This document shows positions 49,351 through 57,739 of a stretch of 64,000 bases of DNA, piece by piece. Made by a program: the position numbers and the translations under genes. This DNA comes from CAZEGI01 sp964512105. GTDB taxonomy: Archaea; Altiarchaeota; Altiarchaeia; IMC4; CAZEGI01. The notes under the pieces were generated by a model, which saw only the letters and a list, made by a program, of their open reading frames with translations, was not told the DNA's origin and did not search any database. Each line of letters opens with the position of its first letter. Positions within the stretch are counted from its first letter, which is position 1. Location: positions 62,001 through 126,000 of the forward strand of contig CAZEGI010000001.1 in the NCBI GenBank assembly GCA_964512105.1, read 5' to 3'.

Positions 49351-50442
49351 TCAGTTCTTCTTTATAATCGTAACAACATCCTCGTCCATAAGCTTATGAT
49401 TAAGACCCTTTCTCTGCCCGCCGTACTTTACGGACTTCCCCCATATCTGCGCGTACCTGAACCATCCCCGCATGTTTTTGTGCAGCCTGTCGCAGACGTC
49501 CCCGATGCTTGAGTTTTTTTTCATTATCAGCGGTTCCTTCATGTCCGGCTCCTTACCCGGCTGCTTCATGTAAACCCTGATTAAACCGAGGTTCTTGAAT
49601 ATTTTTTCGCGCAACACCCCAAGATTTTCGCCATTCAGCGCAGAAATCGCCACAAACTCGCCGTTTATCTTGTTTTTTAACTCACCCGAATTTTTTATCA
49701 AATCCGTTTTGTTGACCACAACAATAGCTGGCATGTACTTCCGATTTTTCGAGGTCGCATCTATCAGCCGTTCAACACTCAGCTTTTCATGAATCGTTAC
49801 GTCAGCATTTATAATTCCGCACTCGCCCAAAACCGCCTTTATGGTGCCGGCATCCAACTCCTGCCGCACGCTGGAATTTACGGTTATCCCCCCGCGATCC
49901 TTGGGTTTTATGTTAACGAGCGGCGGTTTTTCGTTTATCCGTATTCCAACGTCGTATATCTCTTTTTTTATGACATCGAGCTGGGTAACATTCCTGGGAT
50001 CGACAATCATCAGAATCACGTCCGCACCCCTTACTATAGACAATGCCTCTTTTCCACGCCCCTTCCCTACAGATGCGCCACTAATCACCCCCGGCATGTC
50101 CAGTAACTGGATTTCAATGCCGCGGTACTTCATCATCCCCGGAATCACATCCACGGTAGTGAAATCGTAAGCTGCGGTCTTTGATTCCGCATTCGTAAGC
50201 TGGTTCAGCAGTGTCGATTTACCGACAGACGGAAAACCCAAAAAAACAACCGTCGCGTCCCCGGTCTTCTTGACACCAAAGCCGAAACCGCCCCCGCCCT
50301 TTGCAGCACTTTTTTCCCTCTTCTCCTTAAGCCTTGCAAGTTTCGCCTTTAATTTTCCTATGTGGTGTTGCGTCGCCTTGTTGTAGTCCGTTGTTCTGAT
50401 CTCCTCTTCAATTTCCGCTATCTTTGCGCTGATGTCGGACAT
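49351..50442 (-). CDS. Developmentally regulated GTP-binding protein (Drg/Obg family)
   Basis: 363 residues. An N-terminal helical hairpin, VVFLGFPSVGKSTLLNQLTN (G1), FTTVDVIPG (G2), LLDMPGVISGAS (G3), VVNKTDLI (G4) and a C-terminal TGS domain (RVYMKQPGKEPDMKEPLIMKKNSSIGDVCDRLHKNM, ending VKYGGQRKGLNHKLMDEDVVTI) identify Drg. It binds ribosome-associated factors in eukaryotes; the archaeal role is in translation but undefined. The divergent protease-like gene starts at 50471. Confidence 0.93.
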   Translation of the reverse strand: MSDISAKIAEIEEEIRTTDYNKATQHHIGKLKAKLARLKEKREKSAAKGGGGFGFGVKKTGDATVVFLGFPSVGKSTLLNQLTNAESKTAAYDFTTVDVIPGMMKYRGIEIQLLDMPGVISGASVGKGRGKEALSIVRGADVILMIVDPRNVTQLDVIKKEIYDVGIRINEKPPLVNIKPKDRGGITVNSSVRQELDAGTIKAVLGECGIINADVTIHEKLSVERLIDATSKNRKYMPAIVVVNKTDLIKNSGELKNKINGEFVAISALNGENLGVLREKIFKNLGLIRVYMKQPGKEPDMKEPLIMKKNSSIGDVCDRLHKNMRGWFRYAQIWGKSVKYGGQRKGLNHKLMDEDVVTIIKKN

Positions 50443-50470
50443 GGTTATTTTATGTTCAATAATAATTAAT

Positions 50471-51550
50471 ATGCAAAAAAGCGATATCCAAAAACCGTCC
50501 GAAAAAAACCCGGTCGCAGAAACACTATCCCTGATTCTTCAGACGAGATTATTGATAATCATCGTTTTTCTGGCGTTATCCTACGCCGCATGGAGATTGC
50601 TCGATGGTTATATCCTGCGTGGCTACATCGCTCTCATCCCTGTCCTCTTCGCAATACAGATATTCCTCAACGACCTCCTTGAATCTTACCTCAGCCGACA
50701 GGTCAAGCAAAAAACCATCTGGTTTGCAATACTCTTCGCTCCCGGAACGATTCTCCACGAACTGTCGCATGCGTTTACTGCTCTGTTAACCGGCTGCAGA
50801 ATCACCGCGCTTTCGTTGTTCAGACCGAATCCCAATACAGGAGTACTCGGCTACGTCGCCTACGAAACACCGAGTGACAACTGGACCGTGTTCCGCGAGT
50901 TTGTGATAGGTTTTGCGCCGTTCTTCGGGTGCGGTGTGATGTTAATACTCTTCAGCTACCTGCAGAACAATTTTTTATCCCCAGACCTCGTTGACATAGG
51001 CAGTTTTGATAAAATATCAAATTCGATAATCGTAATCCTAAAAAATTTTTACCAACAGTTTCTGGATTTAACCTTGTCATCTGCTCTTCCTTGGGTTCTG
51101 CTCTACCTCGAAATTTGTTTTGGCCTAGGGGCGGCGCCTTCCACTATCGACTTCAAAGGCGCCCTCGGTTCAATCATCAAGCATCCATTAAGCACCCTAT
51201 TTGTCGTTCTGCTTTTCCTGCTATTGATCATCATAGGTGAGCAACCGCCGATACTCAGCAAATACGGCGAAATTCTTTCCGGAGCGATTGTTTTTGCGCT
51301 GAAGTCCGTAATCCTTATACTTTTCGTTTCAATTTCAATTCTGGTGATTTCTTTTCCCATGGCATTCTTCGGCGTAAGGTTCACGCAGGTGAAAGGGTAC
51401 TACAAGATAATTCCGGTCTTGCTTTTCCTCATAGCGTACCTTCTGACATTCAAACTTACCCTTGAAAAATCCATATCCGTGCTCGCAGCGGCAATAACCT
51501 TTGCAGTATCCAGCACTGCGTTATCAAACCCAAAACTGTTTCTCAAGTAG
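50471..51550 (+). CDS. Polytopic membrane protein with HExxH motif (M50-like metalloprotease candidate)
   Basis: 359 residues from ATG 50471, preferred over 50432 which overlaps drg. Eight or more hydrophobic helices. GTILHELSHAFTALLTGCR (92-110) places an HELSH zinc motif at the start of a helix, as in site-2 proteases and M50 peptidases; the second-site NxxPxxxxDG motif is not obvious, so catalysis is uncertain. An internal loop, LFRPNPNTGVLGYVAYE, resembles the membrane-embedded hairpin of this family. Convergent with the NFACT-R gene, overlapping by 8 bases. Confidence 0.72.
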   Translation: MQKSDIQKPSEKNPVAETLSLILQTRLLIIIVFLALSYAAWRLLDGYILRGYIALIPVLFAIQIFLNDLLESYLSRQVKQKTIWFAILFAPGTILHELSHAFTALLTGCRITALSLFRPNPNTGVLGYVAYETPSDNWTVFREFVIGFAPFFGCGVMLILFSYLQNNFLSPDLVDIGSFDKISNSIIVILKNFYQQFLDLTLSSALPWVLLYLEICFGLGAAPSTIDFKGALGSIIKHPLSTLFVVLLFLLLIIIGEQPPILSKYGEILSGAIVFALKSVILILFVSISILVISFPMAFFGVRFTQVKGYYKIIPVLLFLIAYLLTFKLTLEKSISVLAAAITFAVSSTALSNPKLFLK

Positions 51551-52376
51551 AATCCAGAATCCTTCCCCGTCCGCCCGGAATCCAGTGCTGTATGCTCTCA
51601 ACATCCAGTCGTTTTATTTTTTTCGCATCCTCTCTTCCGCATTTTTTCAAAAAAACATTTTTAATCTCCTTGGCAAGTTCACCGGATTTTTTTTCTCCCG
51701 GTAAAATTTGTACAGCATATATGGAATTCTTTTTTACCGCATCCACCGGACCGGCGATTACTTTCGTTTTCTCATCAATCTTAACCCCAACAGCCAGTTT
51801 CATTTCCACGCCCCTGAACCACTGTTTTTTCCCGTAAATCATGAAGGCGCCCTTTGCGATGTATTCGCCTGATGGCGGCGTTTTTGAAACCTGTCCCGGC
51901 CTAACGCAGTAAACATCACAAATCCCTGTGCCGGATTTCCAGGCGCTGCTGTACGAGGCAGCGGCCTGAGCAGCCTCTTTCAAATCGTTTTCAGGAACCT
52001 CTTTTTTATCCGGATTCTTTAAAACAAAAAACGGCGCCCCCTGTACGTCCGCATGGAAAACCAGGTCATTTTCCTCAGTGTATTTTTTTATCACAACCTC
52101 GTTCGAAGTCGCGTCCTTGCCGCCGATGACCAAAAATCCCGAACTCGTGAAAAACCACCTGAACTTTTCATACCACGCTTTTTTTTCTTCCACCCGTTTC
52201 TTTATTATTTTTTGATCAGGAATTATCCTGCTTGCCAACCTCCATTCTATGTCCTCGTGGGTTTTTTTAACGGCCTTTTCCGCCCCCTCGATTTTCGCTC
52301 TTGCTTTCTTCGCCTTTTCATAGTACCCAGATGCGTTTTCGGTCAGGCTCTTACGCAAATCAATTTTAACTTCCAT
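51543..52376 (-). CDS. C-terminal half of Rqc2/NEMF (coiled coil plus NFACT-R), no NFACT-N
   Basis: 277 residues. Starts [31 protein letters not shown], the conserved KSLxENA...YYEKAK entry to the coiled coil of archaeal NFACT proteins, and continues with the NFACT-R domain: [53 protein letters not shown]-type and [27 protein letters not shown]. Archaeal Rqc2 homologues are usually about 650 residues with an N-terminal NFACT-N domain; here it is absent. The protein should still bind ribosomes or RNA. It may be paired with a separate NFACT-N gene elsewhere. Confidence 0.85.
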   Translation of the reverse strand: [277 protein letters not shown]

Positions 52377-52392
52377 TCTATATCTTATTATA

Positions 52393-52677
52393 ATGAAAAA
52401 AGAAAAGAACTCGTTAATCGCTGCTTGTTTGTCATTACTGATAGGCGGTCTCGGGCAACTGTATAATGGGCAGTTCCTTAAAGGAATATTATTCCTTATT
52501 TTCGAATTCGTAACCTACAAATTCGGAGTCGATGTCGGAACGCAACTCGCATACGTTCCGAATTTTCTGGTGAGCGTTGTTGCTGCGCTGGATGCATACC
52601 TTAGTGCAAAACCAACAAACAGGAAAATCCCAAAACCGAAACAGGAGAAAAAATCACCGCGGGTTAAAATCTACTGA
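52393..52677 (+). CDS. TM2-like small membrane protein
   Basis: 94 residues. LIAACLSLLIGGLGQLYNGQFLKGILFLIFEFVTY is the pattern of TM2-domain or similar two-helix proteins (G-x-GQ-x-YNGQ-x-KG). Two to three helices are followed by a basic, proline-rich cytoplasmic tail (KPTNRKIPKPKQEKKSPR). Function unknown. It takes the place downstream of rpl10 where archaea usually have rpl12; it overlaps the rpl10 stop by 7 bases, tail to tail. Confidence 0.75.
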   Translation: MKKEKNSLIAACLSLLIGGLGQLYNGQFLKGILFLIFEFVTYKFGVDVGTQLAYVPNFLVSVVAALDAYLSAKPTNRKIPKPKQEKKSPRVKIY

Positions 52678-53507
52678 GCCTCCTCGGGTAATTTCGCCTT
52701 AAGCGCAAGCATCTGCGCATTTGCTTCTAAAAGTATTTGGGAAACGGATTCTTTGGTCATGATTTTCGCCTTAAGCGCGAGCGCCCTGGTTTCGTTGTAG
52801 GTCTTTTGTATCATGAGCTTTATTGTCGCCTTGTTGGCCATGCCCGCGTTGAACGCCAAGTTGAATGAGTTTGTGTAGGCCGTTTGTATGTCAGCAATTG
52901 TCTTCTTCTTATCTATATCCAGAAGTTCTCCGGGATAAATAACCCCGTCTTCATATGCTGCCGATAAACTGAACCCGATTTCAACTGGAGTTATGCCCAT
53001 CCTTCCAAGAACGTTTGCGAGCTGTTGCGTTATCACGGTGCCTTCCTTCGCAACCAGCGAGTCTTCGGTCACAACAATCTTCCCCTTCTCTATCTTCGCC
53101 TTTATACCGACGCCCTGCAGCTCGCCTATTATCGGTCCCGGTGCAAAAGGGGTGTCTCCGGCCGGAATTATTATTTCCATCGGCGCCTTGCTCCCGGGCT
53201 TTGGCGGAGCGTGCGTTTTGTTTTCATTCAAAATTCCCTGCAGCTTGAACGGGTTGAGATTCGTGAATATCAGTGCAGATGGTCCCTTTACATGCTCTGC
53301 AAAGTTTTCGAGCCCAGCTTTTTTCAGCGCGCGCTTCACGAGCGTGTTCCTTGTAACGATTATCTCGATATCCTTGCCGAGCTTCTTGCGGATTTGCTGG
53401 AATTGCTTTGACGGCGTGCCGCTTATCGGCGTCACCCCTATAACCTTGTACTTCGACGCGTTTTTTGCTATGCGGTTCACTGCCGTGCTCTTCCAGTCTG
53501 CGACCAT
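52671..53507 (-). CDS. rpl10: Large ribosomal subunit protein uL10 (P0), short C-terminus
   Basis: 278 residues. The rRNA-binding N-terminal domain (KNASKYKVIGVTPISGTPSKQFQQIRKKL, EIIVTRNTLVKRALKKA) and the archaeal insertion domain (PGSKAPMEIIIPAGDTPFAPGPIIGELQGVGIKAKIEKGKIVV) are normal, and the L12-binding helices run to the end. The acidic low-complexity tail and terminal GLGALF-type motif of archaeal P0 (usually about 335-350 residues) are missing: the protein ends AKLPEEAQ. No rpl12 gene follows. Last gene of the L1-L10 pair. Confidence 0.9.
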   Translation of the reverse strand: MVADWKSTAVNRIAKNASKYKVIGVTPISGTPSKQFQQIRKKLGKDIEIIVTRNTLVKRALKKAGLENFAEHVKGPSALIFTNLNPFKLQGILNENKTHAPPKPGSKAPMEIIIPAGDTPFAPGPIIGELQGVGIKAKIEKGKIVVTEDSLVAKEGTVITQQLANVLGRMGITPVEIGFSLSAAYEDGVIYPGELLDIDKKKTIADIQTAYTNSFNLAFNAGMANKATIKLMIQKTYNETRALALKAKIMTKESVSQILLEANAQMLALKAKLPEEAQ

Positions 53508-54139
53508 TATAACACCCTCACCATTCCGCCCATCGTTGTTTTTATGTAAACCGACCTGAACTTGTCCTCCGGAATCTGCTTCTCTATCGCGTTCAACACG
53601 GTGACTGCGTTTTCAGTCAGGTCCTCAGGGGACATGTCCTCCACACCAATCGGTGCCTGAACAGTCGGATTTTTCCTCGATTTTATCCTGACCGTGTTCT
53701 TCAACCTGTCGAAAAGTGGCTTTAAATCAACGGTCGGAGGAATCGGTTGTGGCATCTTGCTTCTTGGGGCAAGCACCACACCAAGCGTCTTACCTATGTG
53801 GGCCATAAGGTCAGCCTGGGCAATAAAGAAATAGCAGTCGTCAGCAAACCTGCGCATTTTTCTTTTGTCCTTGGCGTTTGCGTCTATCTCCTGCTTGCTC
53901 ATAACGAAGTCGGAAAGTTTTTTGGCTCGCAGGTTCATGTCGCCGTCTGCGAACACACCAATGTTTATGTCCTTTCCTCGGCCTTTCGGCAAGAAAACGT
54001 TGAGATTCAGTTTGCTGGAGGCGTCTTCAATGTTAATGTCCTTAAAATTGATGCAGACCTCGACAGACTGCTTGAATCCCTTCTCCTGGTTTTTTTCCAG
54101 CAGTTCCTTTATCTTAGAAGTTAAGAGTTTTTTATCCAT
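53507..54139 (-). CDS. rpl1: Large ribosomal subunit protein uL1
   Basis: 210 residues from ATG 54139, with GGAGGT 5 bases ahead; a GTG at 54142 would add one residue. Two-domain L1: [75 protein letters not shown], and [29 protein letters not shown]. L1 binds the 23S L1 stalk and in methanococci represses its own mRNA. It starts in a hairpin-bearing leader and its stop overlaps the rpl10 start by one base. Confidence 0.95.
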   Translation of the reverse strand: [210 protein letters not shown]

Positions 54140-54142
54140 CAC

Positions 54143-54195
54143 TTACCTCCTACCCGTGGGTAGTAAACGGTTGAAAAGGTTTTAAGTTATAATGC
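54143..54195 (-). promoter_or_regulatory. rpl1 leader: promoter-like sequence, hairpin and strong Shine-Dalgarno
   Basis: Read on the minus strand. A TATA-like GCATTATAACTTA (about 54195-54183) is followed by the hairpin CTACCC-AC-GGGTAG (54163-54150), which runs directly into the Shine-Dalgarno GGAGGT (54150-54145), five bases from the ATG. One base of the site is in the stem. The layout suits separate transcription of rpl1-rpl10 and control of initiation by structure or by L1 itself. Confidence 0.55.
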
Positions 54196-54211
54196 ATCCG
54201 GCTTTAAAAAC

Positions 54212-54874
54212 CTATTTTTTCTCCTCCTTCGGTTTCTTTTCCTCCGCCTTCTCCGCAACCGGTTTCTTTTCCTCCGCCTTCTCAGCAGCGGCTTCCTCAA
54301 CCGGTTTCTTCTCCTCCGTGGGTTTAACCTCCTCCTCAGTGAGTTTGGCAGCCACAATTTTTATATCCCTTACCGCCTCTGCGAGCTTACCGATTTCTTC
54401 GGGTTTGATATCGTCACTGTACTTGCCCTTCTTGATGACCCTGATAACCTCCTTTGCGGGTTTTCCGTCAATTGTTATGCCCACGGAACCACACACGCCA
54501 AGAACTTCGTTCAACGCCGCCTTCCTGCTGTTTGCAAGTAGCGAGTCCCTTTTCATGTCCGCCACTTTAAGTACCTGCTCGATACTCGCGTTTCCGGCTG
54601 GTGTCGCATCCTTGGCACCCTTCTCCAGTCCGAGCTCCTTCTTTATCAGCGCAGATGTTGGCGGAGAACCCACCTGCACCTCAAACGTTTTTGTACCAAT
54701 GTCAACAACAATCTTGATTGGAACCTTCATTCCTGTGAAACCCGCGGTTTTTTTGTTTATTTCCTCAACGACCTTTGCGGCATTCACTCCCAACGGTCCC
54801 AGCGCTGGACCCAGCGGCGGGCCGGCCGTCGCCTTACCACCGTCAACCAAAGCGTTTACTGTTTCTTTAGCCAT
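54212..54874 (-). CDS. rpl11: Large ribosomal subunit protein uL11 with long charged tail
   Basis: 220 residues against about 160 normally. The core is standard: VDGGKATAGPPLGPALGPLGVNAAKVVEEIN, GMKVPIKIVVDIGTKTFEVQVGSPP, KRDSLLANSRKAALNEVLGVCGSVGITIDGKPAKEVI. From about residue 165 a lysine/glutamate tail follows with repeated EEKKPV and EKAEEKKP units, ending in KKPKEEKK. Such tails occur on proteins at the stalk base; here it contrasts with the missing acidic tail of L10. It lies between spt5 (1 bp) and rpl1. Confidence 0.93.
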   Translation of the reverse strand: MAKETVNALVDGGKATAGPPLGPALGPLGVNAAKVVEEINKKTAGFTGMKVPIKIVVDIGTKTFEVQVGSPPTSALIKKELGLEKGAKDATPAGNASIEQVLKVADMKRDSLLANSRKAALNEVLGVCGSVGITIDGKPAKEVIRVIKKGKYSDDIKPEEIGKLAEAVRDIKIVAAKLTEEEVKPTEEKKPVEEAAAEKAEEKKPVAEKAEEKKPKEEKK

Positions 54875-54875
54875 C

Positions 54876-55382
54876 TTACTCCCCTGTTTTTTCTTCGCTC
54901 TTTTTCTTTATAATCTTTATGTCATCGCCCTTCACAACGACCGGAATCGGAACCGCCGCCTCTATAAGTTCGACGGTAATCTCGTTCTTGTCCTTGTCTA
55001 TTTTTGCTATCCTAGCCCTTTCGTTTTTGAACGGTCCTGAAATCAGCTCGATAAGGTCGCCCTTCTTTACCTCATTGACAATCGGCGTCGGCTTTAATAT
55101 GTTTTGCAACTCCCCTACAGATATCACGCCCGCAGATTCCAGGTCGCCGCGCTGTTTCAGCAGCAAACCCTTTGTTTTCGGAACACCGCGTGCAAGGTCC
55201 TCCGCTGTTCCGGGACTATCTGCTTCAACAAGAACGTAACCCTTCAACGCCGTAGTGTAGAGTATGCTCTCCACGCGTTTCCCCTCTTTTTCCAACTCAT
55301 CTCTTCTACCAACCGCCTCTCTGTAAAGTATCTCTGCAACTACACTTTCCTGTCCCGCAGTTGCTCTAACAACGTATATCAT
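54876..55382 (-). CDS. spt5: Transcription elongation factor Spt5 (NusG)
   Basis: 168 residues. NGN domain (YVVRATAGQESVVAEILYREA, ILYTTALKGYVLVEADSPGTAEDLARGVPKTKGLLLKQRG) followed by a KOW domain (KKGDLIELISGPFKNERARIAKIDKDKNEITVELIEAAVPIPVVVKGDDIKII). Clamps RNA polymerase with Spt4 and couples to ribosomes. In the order ftsZ, secE, spt5, rpl11 it occupies its conserved archaeal place. Confidence 0.95.
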   Translation of the reverse strand: MIYVVRATAGQESVVAEILYREAVGRRDELEKEGKRVESILYTTALKGYVLVEADSPGTAEDLARGVPKTKGLLLKQRGDLESAGVISVGELQNILKPTPIVNEVKKGDLIELISGPFKNERARIAKIDKDKNEITVELIEAAVPIPVVVKGDDIKIIKKKSEEKTGE

Positions 55383-55383
55383 T

Positions 55384-55575
55384 TCAAATGCCTCTTATGT
55401 ACAACGACACGAGAAGTATGGCAAAGCCTATCACACCTATCAATATTATCCCCAAACCGGTTATCTTCGCCGTTTCATTGAACTCCGAAGTTTTCGGTTT
55501 TCGTGTCAGCCTCAATATCCGCTTGGTTTCGCCGTAAGCGTAGCCCAACCGTTGCACCGTGCTCATTTTATACAT
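55384..55575 (-). CDS. secE: Protein translocase subunit SecE (Sec61 gamma)
   Basis: 63 residues. An amphipathic cytoplasmic helix (GYAYGETKRILRLTRKPKTSEFNETAKITG) and one membrane span (LGIILIGVIGFAILLVSLYI) make the canonical single-span archaeal SecE. It starts 8 bases inside the ftsZ end and is 1 bp from spt5. Confidence 0.93.
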   Translation of the reverse strand: MYKMSTVQRLGYAYGETKRILRLTRKPKTSEFNETAKITGLGIILIGVIGFAILLVSLYIRGI

Positions 55576-56719
55576 ACCTTAACTCGATGTCTGTATTTTC
55601 CTCACTTGGCTCTTCGACGTAATTCTCAAGTAGTTCTTCGTATTGCGGTGTTTTAACACCAGACAACACCACCAGGGTTTTTATGACGTTTCTCTCCGTA
55701 GATTCGTCAATATGCGCACCCCATATTATCTGTGCGTCTGGGTCTACGCTCTCCGAAACAATCTTTACAACACCCTGTGCTTCCTCAAGGGTCATGTCTA
55801 TGCCGCCCATAATGTTAACGAGCGCCCCTCTGGCACTGCTTATATTCGTGTCAAGCAGCGGAGATTTTAGCGCCTTCTCCACAGATTCCTGCGCTCTCAT
55901 ACCTATCGCAGAATCCCTCGACGAATAGCCCAAACCGATCATTGCCGTCCCGCCGTCCTTCATAACAGTCCGCAGGTCAGCAAAGTCCAGGTTTATCAAG
56001 CCCGCTTTCGTCACCATCTCCGTTATACCCTTGACAGCATTCGCAAGCAATTCGTCAGCAACCTTGAATGCGGTGTTCAATGGTAAGTTTGGAACTACCT
56101 CAAGAAGTTTGTCGTTTGGTATGATTATCACGGTGTCTGCGTGTTTCTTGAGTTTTTTCAGCCCCCTAAGAGCGTTTGCTACACGCACTTTTCCTTCAAC
56201 CGTGAACGGCAGAGTGACAACACCTATCGTTAATGCGCCGATGCTCTTTGCGACTTCTGCTATAACCGGTATCGACCCGGTTCCTGTTCCGCCCCCAAGA
56301 CCGCACGTAACGAAAACCATATCCGCTCCTTTCAAAACCTTTGCAATCTTGTCCTTATCCACCTTGGCGCAGTCCTCTCCAACCAATGGATTGTTGCCTG
56401 CACCGATACCGCCCGTAACGGACTCACCTATCAGAAGCTTAAGCGGCGCCCTTGATGTTAGTAAGTGCTGGGCATCGGTGTTAACGCAAATGACATCACC
56501 GCCCTTTATCCCCATACTCATAATCCTGTCTATGGTGTTGGTTCCAGCGCCTCCTGCACCCACAACCTTTATGGACGTCTCTATGCCTGCAACAATCCTT
56601 CTAAGCGCATCGTCGCTATCTCCAACAACATCCGCATTGGTCATTTTAACAGCAGGAACGATCTTTTCCGGAATTTCTCTGTCGGCATTCCTGAGTGCTT
56701 CCCGTACTATGCTGTCCAT
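55568..56719 (-). CDS. ftsZ: Cell-division GTPase FtsZ
   Basis: 383 residues. Tubulin-fold GTPase forming the division ring. An N-terminal extension of about 40 residues precedes IKVVGAGGAGTNTIDRIM; the tubulin signature FVTCGLGGGTGTGSIPVIAEVAK, NALRGLKKLKKHADTVIIIPNDKLLEVVPNLPLNTAFKVADEL and the T7-loop region NLDFADLRTVMKDGGTAMIG are intact. The C-terminus ends in an acidic stretch (ENYVEEPSEENTDIELRYV) fit for anchor binding. It heads the ftsZ-secE-spt5-rpl11 run. The archaeal paralogue class (FtsZ1 or FtsZ2) was not resolved. A PRC-barrel protein possibly linked to it is at 29906. Confidence 0.95.
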   Translation of the reverse strand: MDSIVREALRNADREIPEKIVPAVKMTNADVVGDSDDALRRIVAGIETSIKVVGAGGAGTNTIDRIMSMGIKGGDVICVNTDAQHLLTSRAPLKLLIGESVTGGIGAGNNPLVGEDCAKVDKDKIAKVLKGADMVFVTCGLGGGTGTGSIPVIAEVAKSIGALTIGVVTLPFTVEGKVRVANALRGLKKLKKHADTVIIIPNDKLLEVVPNLPLNTAFKVADELLANAVKGITEMVTKAGLINLDFADLRTVMKDGGTAMIGLGYSSRDSAIGMRAQESVEKALKSPLLDTNISSARGALVNIMGGIDMTLEEAQGVVKIVSESVDPDAQIIWGAHIDESTERNVIKTLVVLSGVKTPQYEELLENYVEEPSEENTDIELRYV

Positions 56720-56781
56720 TAAATCACCAATAGTAATAGTAGCTCTTATAGAATAGGAATATAAAGATAAGGCATATCCCC

Positions 56782-57696
56782 TTATAAACCTTTACTCTCG
56801 TACTCCAGAAGCAATCTTAACCTATCTTTAACGCCCTTCTGAATCTCCTCAAGAGCCTTGTCATCCCGCTTCGGCTTGAACAGATGCCTGAAACGGCCCT
56901 GCATGTTAAGATACTCCTCAACCGGCTTCAGCTTTTCAGGGTCGCGCGGCATGGTAACCTTATGCTTTCCTTCGATTACCTCAAACAATGGCATCGCTCC
57001 TGTAAGAACGCCCAGCTTCGCAACCTCAACGGTTTTTGACGGTTCGTATTTCCATCCCGGAACGCAAGGCGAATAAAGATTCACAAAACTCGGACCTTCC
57101 GTTTTTATCGCGGTCTGGATTTTTTTGAACGCATCCTGCGGAAATGCGATGGATGCGGTTGCCGCATACTTCGCGCCGTTGGCAACGAGCATGTGTACAA
57201 GGTCCTTCTTCCACTGCACCTTCCCAATGCTTGCCTTTCCTGAAGGCGATGTTGTCGTGGACGCGCCGAACGGTGTTGCGCCGCTCCTTTGAATTCCGGT
57301 GTTCATGTACGCTTCATTGTCGTAACAAACGAACGCAATATTATGCCCGCGTTCAAACGCCCCAGACAGGCCAAGTATCCCGATATCATAGGTGCCGCCG
57401 TCTCCGCCAAAACCTATAACCTTGATGTCCTTTCTGCCCTTTGCCTTCAATGCGGATTCAACTCCGGAAGCAATCGAAGCCGCATTCTCAAACGCTCCGT
57501 GAATCCAAGGTAGCCTCCACGCCGTTTCCGGATATGGTGTCGAAACAACCTCTATGCATCCGGTTGATTCCACCAAAATCACGTTCTTACCTGCTGCCTT
57601 CGTCAGCAAACGCATCGCTATGGCAGCTCCGCATCCCGCGCACGCCCTATGTCCCGGAGCGAAATACTCCTCCTCAGGCAAACCCATTATGGCCAT
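56782..57696 (-). CDS. porB: 2-oxoacid:ferredoxin oxidoreductase beta subunit (PorB)
   Basis: 304 residues from ATG 57696; a longer reading to 57759 overlaps porA but has no family match. Binds thiamine diphosphate. GHRACAGCGAAIAMRLLTKAAG, GCIEVVSTPYPETAWRLPWIHGAFENAASIASGVESAL, the TPP motif VIGFGGDGGTYDIGILGLSGAFERGHNIAFVCYDNEAYMNTGIQRS and FVNLYSPCVPGWKYEPSKTVEVAKLGV identify PorB with its iron-sulfur cysteines. Two hairpins precede the start. The substrate may be pyruvate; other 2-oxoacids share the fold. Confidence 0.9.
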   Translation of the reverse strand: MAIMGLPEEEYFAPGHRACAGCGAAIAMRLLTKAAGKNVILVESTGCIEVVSTPYPETAWRLPWIHGAFENAASIASGVESALKAKGRKDIKVIGFGGDGGTYDIGILGLSGAFERGHNIAFVCYDNEAYMNTGIQRSGATPFGASTTTSPSGKASIGKVQWKKDLVHMLVANGAKYAATASIAFPQDAFKKIQTAIKTEGPSFVNLYSPCVPGWKYEPSKTVEVAKLGVLTGAMPLFEVIEGKHKVTMPRDPEKLKPVEEYLNMQGRFRHLFKPKRDDKALEEIQKGVKDRLRLLLEYESKGL

Positions 57697-57697
57697 T

Positions 57698-57739
57698 TTT
57701 AAATCTCTGGATTTAAAAGACCCAGACTGCGAAGCAGTC
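57698..57739 (-). promoter_or_regulatory. Two hairpins in the porA-porB intercistronic gap
   Basis: TTTAAATC (57698-57705) pairs perfectly with GATTTAAA (57710-57717); GACTGC (57725-57730) pairs with GCAGTC (57734-57739). They sit between the porA stop and the porB start, within 50 bp. mRNA processing or setting of porB translation is possible. The first hairpin ends two bases from the porB ATG. Confidence 0.5.
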
